DNA from: Advenella kashmirensis WT001
Lineage (GTDB): Bacteria; Pseudomonadota; Gammaproteobacteria; Burkholderiales; Burkholderiaceae_B
Length of the DNA: 64,000 nucleotides
Reading direction: 5' to 3'
NCBI RefSeq assembly: GCF_000219915.2
Contig: NC_017964.1
Span: 1,798,001 to 1,862,000 of the forward strand
Of this stretch, positions 9,030 through 18,717 are shown one piece after another. Position 1 is the first letter of the stretch. Each line of letters opens with the position of its first letter. The position numbers and the translations under genes were made by a program. The notes under the pieces are model-generated. The model saw nothing but the letters and a program-made list of their open reading frames with translations, was not told the origin of the DNA and did not search any database.

Positions 9030-9067
9030 AAAAAAAACCGGCCATGGGCAGTGCCATGAACCGGTTT
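9030..9067 (-). terminator. rho-independent terminator after sstT
   Basis: The outer stem AAACCGG/CCGGTTT and inner stem CATGG/CCATG form a hairpin. On the minus strand it is followed by eight T residues (A run at 9030-9037). It lies 36 bases past the sstT stop. Confidence 0.8.
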
Positions 9068-9102
9068 GCTGTTTGTCAGTGCAGCTTGCAAAGCGTGCTG
9101 TT

Positions 9103-10337
9103 TCAGATTGCGTTCTGGCGTTCTGCCCCCGGGCTCTGCATGGCTTGGTCCGCCGCAGCAGTAAACAACACATCGGTCGATGAATTGAGCGCCGTTTCGC
9201 TGGAGTCCTGCACCACACTGATGATGAAGCCGACCGTAACCACCTGTGCGGCCAGATCATTGTTGATGCCAAACAGACTGCAGGCCATCGGAATCAACAG
9301 TAGCGAACCGCCAGGTACGCCCGAGGCGCCGCAGCGCCGATTGTTGCCAGCACACTTAACAATAGTGCCGTCGGAATATCAACCGGAATGTTCAATGTAT
9401 GGACGGCAGCCAATGTCAGCACTGTGATGGTAACAGCGGCCCCGGCCATGTTGATGGTTGCGCCCAGCGGGATGGAGACCGAGTAGGTATCTTCGTGCAA
9501 GCCCAGTTTTTTGCAAAGCAGAAGATTAACCGGAATGTTGGCGGCAGAGCTGCGCGTAAAAAAGGCGGTCACACCGCTTTCGGCCAGGCACCGAAATACC
9601 AGCGGATAGGGATTACGGCGAATTTTGAAATACACTATAAGCGGATTGACGATCAGTGCGACAAACAACATGCACCCCACCAGAACCAGCAACAGTCGGC
9701 CATAGGCCTTGAGTTCGCCCAGACCGGTGGTTGCCACGGTCACTGCAATCAGACTGAAAATGCCCAATGGCGCCAGGCGGATCACCCAGCGCACGACATT
9801 GGTCACGGCTTGCGCGGCGTCGCTCAGGATAGATTTGGTGCCCGCGCTAGCGTGACGCAGGCTGACACCCAATAAAATGGCCCAGCTCAGGATGCCGATA
9901 TAATTGGCTGTCAGGATGGCATTGACGGGGTTATCGATTATGTTGAGTACCAGCGATCGCAACACTTCTACAATCCCTGCCGGGGCGCTTTGCGTAACCT
10001 GGCTGGTTACCAGGGTGAGCGTGGTGGGAAAGGCAAAGCTGGCCACCACGGCAACCAATGCCGCCGAAAATGTACCCAGCACATAAAGTAATAAAATGGG
10101 CTTGATATAAACTTCGGTGCCACTACGATGCTGGGCAATTGCAGCCATGACCAGGACAAAGACCAGCACCGGTGCGACGGCCTTGAGGGCGCCGGTAAAG
10201 AAGGTGCCGATAATCTGACTCGCTTGGGCGGCTTGTGGGAAAAATACGCCAAATAAAATACCAAGAACCAGACCGATGATGATCTGGCGAACGAGATTGC
10301 CGCGGGCGATAGCGGCCAAAAAATGCTGCAAAGTCAT
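9103..10337 (-). CDS. sstT: Na+/serine-threonine symporter SstT (one-base frameshift)
   Basis: This dicarboxylate/amino acid:cation symporter family protein takes up serine and threonine with sodium. The first 340 residues match Sst[16 protein letters not shown], a [15 protein letters not shown] loop and [17 protein letters not shown]. The frame then ends at 9294, but the next frame carries [22 protein letters not shown] and a [19 protein letters not shown] tail, both characteristic of SstT. Adding one base near 9332 (GC-TGC to GCC TGC) joins them into about 411 residues, the normal length. It appears monocistronic with its own terminator. Confidence 0.88.
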
Positions 10338-10602
10338 GACATTATTCCAGAATGCATGTGTTCCGGCAGAACCGTGGGCAGCAGCACCACGGGTACCAGC
10401 TCAGACGCGCGGCGGCAAAGGCTGATCCGTATCTGCAGGAAAACGTAAGACGTGTTGCGGTCGGGCAACGAAAAAATGGGATGCGCGGCTCAGGTTTGTC
10501 CCGAAAAAACGCGATGGGCGTCATCTTAGCTGCTTTTTTGCTCTTTGTGTTTCGAAATGATGACATCAGGCCAAAACGGGTCAGCGCGCAGGGTAGCTGG
10601 TT

Positions 10603-11196
10603 TTACCGGCTATTGGTCGTTGTCGTCCCAGGTTCGGGTCGCCTGAATCGTCGCGGCTGATGACCGGCTTGGGGGGCAGCGCCAGCACTGTCTGCGCCAT
10701 CTGAGCCGTTATGCGTGTCGGCCTTGATGACGCTGATTTCGCCATTGGCTTCCAGAAAAGCACGCTTGACCTGCACCAACTCATCTACGCCATTGATGCG
10801 CAACTGTTCCAGTAATTCGGCGCGGGTGACGTATTCGCGCCGCATATTTTTAAGCTGCAGGATGCCATCCTTGACCAGTAACAGCCGATCAGGCGAGAGC
10901 ACACGGTCTACCACCGGAAAGAAGTATCCCAGGCGGTCGACCAGAAATGACCAAAGAACGATGCCGGCTGCCACGAGCAAGCCATCCGTGACGGTGTCAG
11001 AAGATCCCGATAGCCCATTGCCGACGGCTTCCGATACCAGCATTACGACGACGATGTCGGCAAAACCCAATGAGCCGATGTTGCGTCGCCCGCCGAACCG
11101 GAATAGTAGATAAATGCCCCAGTAGATGGCCGTACTGCGTAAAAAGGCCTCGCCGAATGTTTGTTGCATTTGAAATATTTCGCTTAGCATAATCAT
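10603..11196 (-). CDS. DUF421/YetF-family membrane protein
   Basis: ATG 11196 has AGGA eight bases upstream; 11226 has no such site. The 197-residue protein has three N-terminal membrane segments, including the family signature FRFGGRRNIGSLGFADIVV. A soluble domain of the YetF type follows (LLVKDGILQLKNMRREYVTRAELLEQLRINGV, then AFLEANGEISVIK). The C-terminal 35 residues are polar and low in complexity. The family function is unknown. The gene is flanked by unrelated genes. Confidence 0.8.
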   Translation of the reverse strand: MIMLSEIFQMQQTFGEAFLRSTAIYWGIYLLFRFGGRRNIGSLGFADIVVVMLVSEAVGNGLSGSSDTVTDGLLVAAGIVLWSFLVDRLGYFFPVVDRVLSPDRLLLVKDGILQLKNMRREYVTRAELLEQLRINGVDELVQVKRAFLEANGEISVIKADTHNGSDGADSAGAAPQAGHQPRRFRRPEPGTTTTNSR

Positions 11197-11273
11197 AAGG
11201 AAATTCCTGTGAAGGTCGGGGAACACGAACAGGGAGTTAACCTGCAGAGTATACCCTGCGGCCCTCGACCATC

Positions 11274-11308
11274 AAAAAACCGCCCTGTGCTGGTGAGCAC
11301 AGGGCGGT
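11274..11308 (-). terminator. rho-independent terminator after tctBA
   Basis: A perfect 13-bp stem (ACCGCCCTGTGCT / AGCACAGGGCGGT) with loop GGTG is followed on the minus strand by a T run (A run at 11274-11279). It ends the tctB-tctA transcript. Confidence 0.9.
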
Positions 11309-11360
11309 CGTTAACTGCTGCCAGGCAGACCCGGGCATGTGGTCTGCCTGGGGCGGTGGT

Positions 11361-12868
11361 TTATTCTTCTTCGACGAACGTTTCTTCGCGTTTCTTGCGA
11401 ATCGAGGGCAGTGCAACCAGCACCACCAGCGCCGCGGCCAGGATCAGCAGTGACATGGACAGCGGACGAGTGACGAATGTACTGAATTCACCACGGGACA
11501 ATAGCAGGGCGCGACGGAAATTCTCTTCCATCATCGGGCCCAGTACCAGTCCCAGCAACAGCGGTGCGCCTTCACATTTGAGTTTGCTCCACAGATACCC
11601 AATCACACCGAAAATGGCCATGATGTATATATCAAACACGTTATAGTTCAGCGAGTAAACACCGATAGTGCAGAACAGAACAATGGCCGGGAAGAGGACT
11701 CGGTAGGGTACTTTGAGCAGCTTGACCCACAGACCGATGAGCGGCAGGTTCAGAATCACCAACATCAGATTACCGATCCACATGGAAGCAATCAGGCCCC
11801 AGAACAGTTCCGGGTGGCTGGACATGACCTGTGGTCCCGGCTGGATGTTGTGAATAGTCATGGCGCCGACCATCAATGCCATCACGGCGTTGCCGGGAAT
11901 ACCCAGCGTCAGCAATGGGATGAAGGATGTCTGCGCAGCGGCGTTATTGGCCGACTCAGGTCCTGCCAGTCCGGCAGGATGACCTTTGCCAAAGCGATGT
12001 GGCTGCCTGGAAATTTTCTTTTCCAGCGTGTAAGAAGCGAAGGACGACAGCACAGCGCCGCCTCCGGGCAAGATACCCAGCGCCGATCCCAGCAGCGTGC
12101 CGCGGATACATGCCGGTGCCGCTTCACGTAGTTCCTGACGGTTCGGGTACAGCGCGCCAATCTTGTCTGTAATATCCACCCGATTTTCTTTCTGCGCCAG
12201 GTTGTTCATGATTTCGGCCAGACCGAAAACGCCCATGGCAACCACGGCAAAGTCAATGCCGTCCTGCAGTTCGGGAATGCCAAAGTCAAAGCGGGCCACG
12301 CCGGAGTTCACATCGGTGCCGACCATGCCCAGCAACAGCCCCAGCAGGATCATGCAAATTGCCTTGGGCAGGGAGCCAGAAGCCAGTACGACAGCGCCGA
12401 CCAGACCCAGTACCATCAGCGAGAAGTACTCGGCGGGTCCGAATTTGAATGCAACTTCGGCCAAGGGCGGCGCAAAGGCAGCCAGCAGCAGGGTGGCAAA
12501 ACAGCCGGCAAAGAACGAGCCCATTGCAGCGATCGCCAGCGCAGCGCCGGCGCGACCGTTTTTGGCCATTTGATGGCCGTCCAGCACGGTAACGACTGCC
12601 GATGTCTCGCCAGGCAGGCGACCAGGATAGCCGTGGTCGAGCCGCCATATTGCGCGCCATAATAAATCCCGGCAAGCATGATCAGGCCCGCGGTTGGGGG
12701 CAGAATGTAGGTTAACGGCAGCAGCATGGCAATCGTGGGCACAGGGCCGATGCCGGGCAAGACGCCGATCAGGGTGCCCAGAATACATCCGAGCAGGGCA
12801 TAGGCCAGGTTTTCAGGCGTAAAGGCAACCGAAAACCCCAGGGCCAGATGTTGTAATAAGTCCAGCAT
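11361..12868 (-). CDS. tctA: tripartite tricarboxylate transporter large membrane subunit TctA (one-base frameshift)
   Basis: TctA forms the transport channel of TTT systems that take up carboxylates with help from TctB and a periplasmic TctC. The start is ATG 12868 (MLDLLQHLALGF), two bases after the tctB stop. Signatures are GTLIGVLPGIGPVPTIAMLLPLT (first half of the conserved repeat) and GSALGILPGGGAVLSSF (second). The frame breaks near 12617: TTAILV continues as LPGETSAVVTVLDG in another frame, cured by one C (CC to CCC). The joined length, about 502 residues, is normal. Confidence 0.88.
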
Positions 12869-12870
12869 GA

Positions 12871-13416
12871 TTATTTTCCTTTGATCCGACGTACCAGCAT
12901 GACGACTGCAATCACCACACCCAGCGGGATAGTGATCTGTGCCAGAGTGCTCCATTCGGCAATCGGTTCCGGCCAAAGTGGGAATATCAGACCCAGGCCT
13001 TTGACGAAGGCCAGCCAGGCGAACACGGTCAGGAAGATGGCGTTGCCCACGGCTATTGTCAGACTGAACTCATGACTGGCCAGGCTGCAGAAAATGACCA
13101 GCAGTGGAGTGGCAATGTACAGCCCAAGGTGGTCCAGCATAATGCCGTACAGGCAGATACTGCCAATAATCAGAAATAGAATATCCCAGTCGAAATGGCC
13201 AACAGCGCTGTCCTCGGCCGGCTCGCCGCGCAGGGCGTTGAATGTGACGATTGCGCCCAGCAATGCCATACAGACAGCCAGCCAGAAAGGGAAATAGCCT
13301 GGGCCCATGCGGCTTGGCGTGCCCATGTCATAGCTGTAGGAAAATATGACAAAGCCCAGGCCGATGACCACAAACATCAGGCCGGACCAGAAGTCCTGTT
13401 GATTTTTTATCTGCAT
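12871..13416 (-). CDS. tctB: tripartite tricarboxylate transporter small membrane subunit TctB
   Basis: The 181-residue protein has four hydrophobic segments and the typical TctB start (DFWSGLMFVVIGLGFVIFS, then the SRMGPGYFPFWLA motif near residues 35-47). It is the small partner of TctA, which follows at once on the same strand. No tctC (solute-binding protein) is visible nearby, so the binding protein must be encoded elsewhere. A divergent two-component system starts 229 bases upstream. Confidence 0.85.
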   Translation of the reverse strand: MQIKNQQDFWSGLMFVVIGLGFVIFSYSYDMGTPSRMGPGYFPFWLAVCMALLGAIVTFNALRGEPAEDSAVGHFDWDILFLIIGSICLYGIMLDHLGLYIATPLLVIFCSLASHEFSLTIAVGNAIFLTVFAWLAFVKGLGLIFPLWPEPIAEWSTLAQITIPLGVVIAVVMLVRRIKGK

Positions 13417-13644
13417 AATTTACCTTTTAAGTCTCCACTAAAATTGCAGGTGTATAGCCTGAGGATTGTATAGAGACAAAAGTCTTGCAGAGGATGACGA
13501 AAACATTACCGTTTTGTCATGATTGCATTTGAATAAAAATGTATATTGGAATTCGGATCAGTACGGCACACGCGCGGCATGAAATTGTATGATGCTCGGG
13601 TGGCGGCGCAACGCCGGCAAAAGGTATAGATATAGGGGACGCTC

Positions 13645-14345
13645 ATGTGGCACTGTTTGGTCATTGAGGATGATTATGAAAACGCAAGGTATATTGCCAA
13701 TGGCCTGAATGAGTTGCGGCACGATGCTGTGGTCTGCGGCAATGGCGCGGACGGCATGCGACGCGCCTGTGAAGAGCAATGGGATATTATTATCCTGGAC
13801 CGGATGTTGCCTGGAAATATAGATGGCCTGTCTATTCTTTCCACACTGCGCGCGCTGGGCAACAAGACGCCTGTGCTGGTGCTCAGCGCCCTGTCGGGCG
13901 TGGACGAACGCGTTCGTGGCCTCAAATCGGGCGGCGATGATTACCTCACAAAACCCTTTGCCTTTTCCGAGCTGATCGCCCGGATCGAGGCGCTGATCCG
14001 GCGGGCCGGCAGTGACGATACCATTAAGCAGTTGCGAGTAGGGGATCTGACGCTTGATTTGATCAGCCGCAAGGTAGAGCGTGGCGGCAAACTTATCAAT
14101 TTGCAGCCGCGCGAATATCGTCTGCTTGTCCATATGATGCAGAACGCAGGCAACGTGGTGACCCGCACCATGTTGCTCGAATCTGTATGGGATTATCGTT
14201 TTGATCCACAATCGAATGTGATTGATGTTCAGATCAGTCGCCTGCGCCGCAAGATTGACACCGGCTTTCAAACCCAGCTGATTCACACGGTATGGGGCGA
14301 GGGCTATGTGCTGTCGGCTCAGGGACAGGCCAGCGGGCAGGATAA
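13645..14345 (+). CDS. OmpR-family response regulator (TctD-like), 3' end uncertain
   Basis: The receiver domain has the acidic pair ED at 9-10, phosphoacceptor Asp52 in IILDRMLPG, and KPF near residue 110. A winged-helix DNA-binding domain follows (PREYRLLVHMM, NVIDVQISRLRRKID, then TVWGEGYVL). As read, the frame runs on to 14535, 182 bases into the kinase gene, with a tail unlike any response regulator. If one base is missing in the GGG at 14322-14324, the protein ends at TAA 14343-14345, eight bases before the kinase start. I prefer this end. Divergence from tctBA suggests that transporter as its target. Confidence 0.8.
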
Positions 14346-14353
14346 CGCGCATC

Positions 14354-15723
14354 ATGATTCGTCAATTTGTCCGTTTTCTGGATCGGACATGGAATTCGAT
14401 TTCCTTTCGACTGACATTCAATTATGGAATGCTGGCCATCTTTTCCATCCTGATCCTGATGGCATTTATTTATTTGCAGGTGGTCGGTGCGCTGCATTCC
14501 CAATTGCAGCGGCAAATCGCGTCCACCACTCATAGACTGGTGACCGATTTCGAAGCCGGTGGCTCAGACCGGCTTATCCGTTCCCTTGCCTTTACGCTGT
14601 CCGATGACGTGGATTCAGACAAGGGGCTGTATCTGTTGCTCAATCAGACCGGTGAAAAGGTGATCGGCAACCTGGATGCGGCGCCGCTCTCGCGGCTGTC
14701 GGAGATAGCGGAAGCTGAGGTGAGCAACGAGGGAGTTGCGCTGAGCGGCCGGTTCAAGATATCGACACTGGATGACGGTAGCACGCTAATTGTCGGTGTG
14801 GATCTGGCCGACACCAATAGAACCATCGCATTGATCGGGCAGGCCTGCCTGGTCACGCTATTTGTTGCGTTGATGCTGGTGATCGTGGGAACGTTTATAT
14901 TCAGGCGCGAGCTTGATTACCGGGTCAGCAGCATTCATAAGACAGCCACGCAAATTAGCAGTGGGCAACTGTCCTCGCGAATACCACTGTCTGAAATACA
15001 CGATGAGTTTTATCATCTGAGCCGTGAAATCAATTCAATGCTGGATCGTATCGAGGCACTCATGAAAGGCGTTCGCCATGTGTCCGATACGATTGCGCAT
15101 AATCTGCGTACGCCACTAACACGCATTATCAGCAGGCTGCGCACTGTGCAACGGCCTGGCCATTCGGCGCAGGAGGTGCTGCAGGCCACGCATTTTGCCG
15201 TTCAGGAAATTGAAAATCTGAATCAGCTATTTGAGAAATTATTGCAGATCTCCGAGATTGAAGCCGGCGTACATCGGCAACGCTTTCGCATCTGTGATTT
15301 TTCAGCGATCGCAGACGATGTTATTGACCTTTACAGTGCCTTTGCCGAAGATCGGCATCACCAGCTGTCGTTAAGTATCCAGGCGACTGCCATATCCAGG
15401 GGGATGCGGACCTGCTGGCCAGCATGCTGGCCAACCTGGTGGACAATGCATTGAAATACACCAGTGAGCATGTCTGGGTCAGTTTGCATGCAGAGCAGGG
15501 CCAGTTATCGATTCGAATTGAAGACGATGGCCCTGGTATACCTGCCAGCGAATATGGCAATGTCGGCAAACACTTCTATCAACTGGATCCCAATGCCACC
15601 GGCTTTGGGCTTGGGCTCAAAAGCGCCATGGCCATTGTGGCCATGCACGAAGGAACGCTGACGTTTGAGGACCGCCGGCCTGGGCTCACAATCACAATTG
15701 TGTTTCCGATCGAGCAGGGTTAA
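14354..15723 (+). CDS. sensor histidine kinase of the TctD/TctE-like pair (one-base frameshift)
   Basis: ATG 14354 opens a membrane segment (FNYGMLAIFSILILMAFIYL). A periplasmic sensor region, a second membrane segment (about 170-190) and a HAMP region follow. The H-box is VSDTIAHNLRTPLTR with the phosphorylated His. The ATPase part lies in the next frame: ADLLASMLANLVDNALKYT (N box), EDDGPGIP (G1) and GFGLGLKSAMAIVAMHEG (G2). One missing base near 15393 separates the two. Repaired length is about 456 residues. The cognate regulator is just upstream. Confidence 0.85.
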
Positions 15724-15751
15724 GTGCCGCTCACTGGCCGAATACAGGGTG

Positions 15752-16024
15752 TCAGCCGAAGTTGGGCGCTCGTCTGCCGACCTTGGTTACACCCGATTCA
15801 TCAATTTGATAGAAATCGTTCGGGCTGTTCCAGCACTCGTCAAATAATGCATCCAGACGTTCTGGTCCGAGTTTGTCGTATGCGTTTTCCTTGACCAGCA
15901 CAAATCCATCCCGATGGCTGTTCATATAGTATTTCACAAGTGATAGCTGTTTGCCCACCCGGTAAGCTTCGTAGACCACGCCTAATGCATCGCCTTTACG
16001 TACAGCCCATTTTTCAAATGCCAT
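15752..16024 (-). CDS. small hypothetical protein
   Basis: ATG 16024 has GGGAGA at a good distance and gives a 90-residue soluble protein starting MAFEKWAVRKGDALG. It has no signal peptide, membrane segment or motif that I recognise. Its stop lies 28 bases from the convergent kinase gene. The frame extends upstream to 16096, but that part has no ribosome binding site. Confidence 0.5.
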   Translation of the reverse strand: MAFEKWAVRKGDALGVVYEAYRVGKQLSLVKYYMNSHRDGFVLVKENAYDKLGPERLDALFDECWNSPNDFYQIDESGVTKVGRRAPNFG

Positions 16025-16111
16025 CGCTGTCTCCCAGCTCAATTGCCCACTATACAGCAGATACGGCAATTGTATGCTGTCAAAGCAGTGATGCAATGAT
16101 GCAGTGATGCG

Positions 16112-16135
16112 GCGAGGTGGCGAGGTGGCGAGGTG
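16112..16135. repeat. 3 x 8-bp tandem repeat
   Basis: GCGAGGTG occurs three times in a row between the small hypothetical gene and the acetyltransferase gene. It is preceded by imperfect TGATGCA repeats (16090-16110). It looks like simple slippage; no function is evident. Confidence 0.8.
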
Positions 16136-16164
16136 GTCCGGGGATCAGCAGATGGCTCTGGCCC

Positions 16165-16641
16165 TTATTCTGGTCCACACTCAGTCTTGGTCAGCTGCAG
16201 CACCAGGCGTAACATGTCATAAAGCCTGATGCCGTCTTCAATGATAGGTTTGTTGTAGTTGTCGATGAAAAAATTACGTTCAATGCCAGTCACTCGAAAG
16301 CCTTGTCGTTGGTAAAAGGCGAGTTGGTATCCGAACGACCCTGTTCCCACTTCCAATTGTTGAGCGCCGGATCGACGATAAAAATCGATAACCCACTTGA
16401 GCAGCAACGTGCCTGTACCTGATTTTTGGTGCTCCGGATGCACGGCGATGCTCATGATTTCGTGCGATGTGGGTCCCAACGGCCGTACCAGGCATGCGCC
16501 AATCACCATTGCGCCGAGGGAAGCGACAAAACATCCTGATTGGTGAAGATACGAGCGAATCTTTTCCTCGGACGGGTCGGCAAGCAGCAATAGATCAATT
16601 GGCGCTTGCGTTGGCGGCACTTGTTGAATGAGGAGCGGCAT
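16165..16641 (-). CDS. GNAT-family N-acetyltransferase
   Basis: The 158-residue protein has the GNAT core: HEIMSIAVHPEHQKSGTGTLLLKWVIDFY, with QKSGTG as the acetyl-CoA pyrophosphate loop (about 72-77). LEVGTGSFGYQLAFYQRQGFR (motif B) and DNYNKPIIEDG follow. Known relatives acetylate small amines or protein N-termini; the substrate cannot be told here. It lies between a small hypothetical gene and an AT-rich gene, all on the minus strand. Confidence 0.8.
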   Translation of the reverse strand: MPLLIQQVPPTQAPIDLLLLADPSEEKIRSYLHQSGCFVASLGAMVIGACLVRPLGPTSHEIMSIAVHPEHQKSGTGTLLLKWVIDFYRRSGAQQLEVGTGSFGYQLAFYQRQGFRVTGIERNFFIDNYNKPIIEDGIRLYDMLRLVLQLTKTECGPE

Positions 16642-16705
16642 ATTTTAGATGTGGTATTCAAAAAATTGCAGTGCAGAGTTGTGTGTGGTCATGCGGGCAG
16701 TGAAA

Positions 16706-18046
16706 CTATTGCGCAGGAAGATCAACATTGATCCGCTTGCTGTCGCGCTTCCCATTATCAAGAACGTAACCCGTAACTTCAATTTTGTTTGGACGTCCAC
16801 TGATCTCAAATAGCGTACTATTTTCAGGGGAGTACGGTTTGATCGATGTTCGTTGACCATCTATGAAAAGATAGAATGCGAAAAAGGGTTTAATAAAAAC
16901 ACCAGGGACTACATGAACTGACGCCAATAAATTCGAACCATCTAGCGTTGCGGTCACTTCAAATTTTTCTTCTTCTTGCGCAGTGTCGATGCTCTGTTGT
17001 TCCGAAGCGACCACTAAATCTATGGGTGTGTCGCTTTGTTGTGCCAAAGCAGTCAAGCCGATAGGTATATCGCTTTGTTGTTTCGGATCTGTTAAGTCGA
17101 GTGGTACATCCGAATTGTCTATTAACCACTTCAAGCAAGTTGTGACCGTTTTTTGATTGGGCGCATCCAGTCCTTCGTCGAGTACGTCGAAGTGGGCAAA
17201 TACATTATTCACGCGTTGATTTGTAAGATTTTTGCTATCGATAGCAAATCCAAGATTGTTTAAGAATGGACTTGCATGTGACGCGACATGCACGTCTGTT
17301 TTGTTTTCCAGAAACAATAGCTTTACAGCACTCGGAATCTGATAATTGCGTTGCAAGTCGTAATATATACCCTCGCGAACTAGGCGGGCTGCTAAGTCCT
17401 GCTGCGAAATTTCGTCATTTATACTTAATTCTGAATTACGTGTCGGGAAGGCATTTTTCAAATAGCTAATCACAAATGTCTTGTCGCATTGGGCTAAGGA
17501 AGTTTGAGGATTCCAAACAAGGCAGCCCGTGGATTCAGTCATGTACGGTAAAACAGATAAGGCGCCGAAACTACCTGCAGAGCCGCCGAATAATACTAAC
17601 CGCGCATTATAGTGTCGAGCAAGTTTGTTGAGCCAAGTACCAATGACTTCAATCGCCTTTGGTGCATTCTCGTTCCCGGTATACCACGCAATATTGAGAT
17701 CCTCGGATTTCGAGATTGTCGGATCTGCAACCGCTAAAACGGGTAGTCGCAATTGCTCCGCAATATCAAGTCCAAAGAAGAACGGACCTTTTTGTTTGTC
17801 TCGAAGCGCCATATCGCCGGTAAATCCCACCAGCAAAATACGTTCTTGTGATGGGCTGCATTCATCGAGCAGAACATGATTGTGCAGGAGCAGATCAATG
17901 GAATTTCCATCGGTAACGAATATGCGATGGATGCCGTCCTGATCCCAGGAGGCGTCTGGCGTTATTTCGTCGCTGTGATGGTCGATAACGTTCTCATTCC
18001 ATTGGAAAACATCGTACAAATCATGTGTGTTGTTTGCGTTTTTCAT
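16706..18046 (-). CDS. alpha/beta-hydrolase-like protein with internal 13-residue repeats, AT-rich
   Basis: The 446-residue protein has no signal peptide. Residues about 70-220 look like an alpha/beta-hydrolase core: ERILLVGFTGDMA, then IAWYTGNENAPKAIEVI, the nucleophile-elbow-like LVLFGGSAGSFGALSVLPY (GxSxG near 165-170) and LVWNPQTSL. Similar cores occur, as I recall, in uncharacterised proteins of capsule or glycan loci; this is unverified. Residues about 303-341 hold three 13-residue repeats of the type SDxPIxLxxxxQQ. The C-terminal 100 residues are beta-rich. Base composition is visibly more AT-rich than its neighbours and a tRNA gene lies upstream, which suggests horizontal transfer. 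Substrate unknown. Confidence 0.6.
   Translation of the reverse strand: MKNANNTHDLYDVFQWNENVIDHHSDEITPDASWDQDGIHRIFVTDGNSIDLLLHNHVLLDECSPSQERILLVGFTGDMALRDKQKGPFFFGLDIAEQLRLPVLAVADPTISKSEDLNIAWYTGNENAPKAIEVIGTWLNKLARHYNARLVLFGGSAGSFGALSVLPYMTESTGCLVWNPQTSLAQCDKTFVISYLKNAFPTRNSELSINDEISQQDLAARLVREGIYYDLQRNYQIPSAVKLLFLENKTDVHVASHASPFLNNLGFAIDSKNLTNQRVNNVFAHFDVLDEGLDAPNQKTVTTCLKWLIDNSDVPLDLTDPKQQSDIPIGLTALAQQSDTPIDLVVASEQQSIDTAQEEEKFEVTATLDGSNLLASVHVVPGVFIKPFFAFYLFIDGQRTSIKPYSPENSTLFEISGRPNKIEVTGYVLDNGKRDSKRINVDLPAQ
17022..17138 (-). repeat. 3 x 39-bp imperfect repeat inside the hydrolase-like gene
   Basis: Units start near 17022, 17061 and 17100 (TATCGCTTTGTTG-type core, best between the first two). 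The 39-base period keeps the reading frame and encodes 13-residue repeats ending in QQ. The unit number could vary by slippage. Confidence 0.7.
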
Positions 18047-18445
18047 GCGGAATTCGTGAGTTCAAAAGGAATAATATAGCTCGATTGAACGAATTAGTCG
18101 TGTGAAGCCGCCAGATCCAAGATTTTCACAAAAACTCTCAGGTGTCTATTTGGTATCGCATGTGCGTTGCTTGTCTTGAAGCGGATCCCGTTAAGTGCTG
18201 TCACCAATGCTTTTCATTTTTTTGAGTATTTGGGAAAATTACCGCGCAGATACAAACCTGCCGCTGTTGGCACGCACATGGGCAAGTTGGCACGCTTAGG
18301 TCGGCACGCCATTATTTGTGATTAAGGAAAGCGGGGGATTCTGAAATGCTTAAGAGGTATGCGCAGCAAATGCGGAACATCCGACCATCCACGCAAACAT
18401 GGTTATCGTTTGGCAGCCGCAAGTTGTTGAGTTTGTTGCAGACAA
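18047..18445. other. intergenic, no gene seen
   Basis: This stretch of about 400 bases lies between the AT-rich hydrolase-like gene and the tRNA terminator. It has no convincing coding frame, no long repeat and no transposase remnant. The part next to 18047 must hold the promoter of the minus-strand hydrolase-like gene. Confidence 0.5.
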
Positions 18446-18471
18446 CAAAAAGGCCGCGTGCGAGGCGGCCT
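18446..18471 (-). terminator. rho-independent terminator after the tRNA gene
   Basis: A 7-bp stem AGGCCGC/GCGGCCT with a 7-base loop is followed on the minus strand by five T residues (A run 18447-18451). It is 38 bases past the tRNA 3' end. Confidence 0.85.
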
Positions 18472-18508
18472 AAGTATTTGATATTGCAATAGAATAAAAC
18501 TGTGTAAA

Positions 18509-18584
18509 TGGTGGCTCTTCCCGATTCGAACGGGGGACCTGCGGATTATGATTCCGTCGCTCTAACCGACTGAGCTAAAGAGCC
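18509..18584 (-). tRNA. tRNA-Met (CAT anticodon), one base missing in T-stem as read
   Basis: The minus-strand sequence folds as a tRNA. The acceptor stem is GGCTCTT/AAGAGCC, the D-arm GCTC...GAGC, the anticodon loop ATCATAA with anticodon CAT, and the T-loop TTCGAAT; CCA is encoded. It is most likely elongator tRNA-Met, although a lysidine-modified tRNA-Ile2 also has CAT. The T-stem 5' strand is CCCCG but the 3' strand reads CGGG, one G short of the CGGGG needed (near 18520-18522). This matches the homopolymer shortening seen across the window. Confidence 0.92.
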
Positions 18585-18717
18585 ATTCTCACAGCTTTCA
18601 CCTCACAAAAATGAGGCTTCATTCAAACTGGCGCTGCATACAAAAAACCTGATTGATCGCAGAGCAACTGAATGAAGCATGAAACTATATCAGGATTTTT
18701 TTTTCTGCGCAAGCTTT

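Noticed and set aside
8888..9427. Several frames between barstar and sstT
   Set aside because: They overlap the sstT terminator and the real C-terminal part of sstT read in the shifted frame.
10342..10566. Minus-strand 74-codon frame upstream of sstT
   Set aside because: No ribosome binding site, residue composition unlike a folded protein, no neighbour support.
16112..16135. Candidate CRISPR-like repeats
   Set aside because: Units are only 8 bases, directly adjacent and without spacers; simple tandem slippage. No CRISPR array or cas gene is seen in the window.
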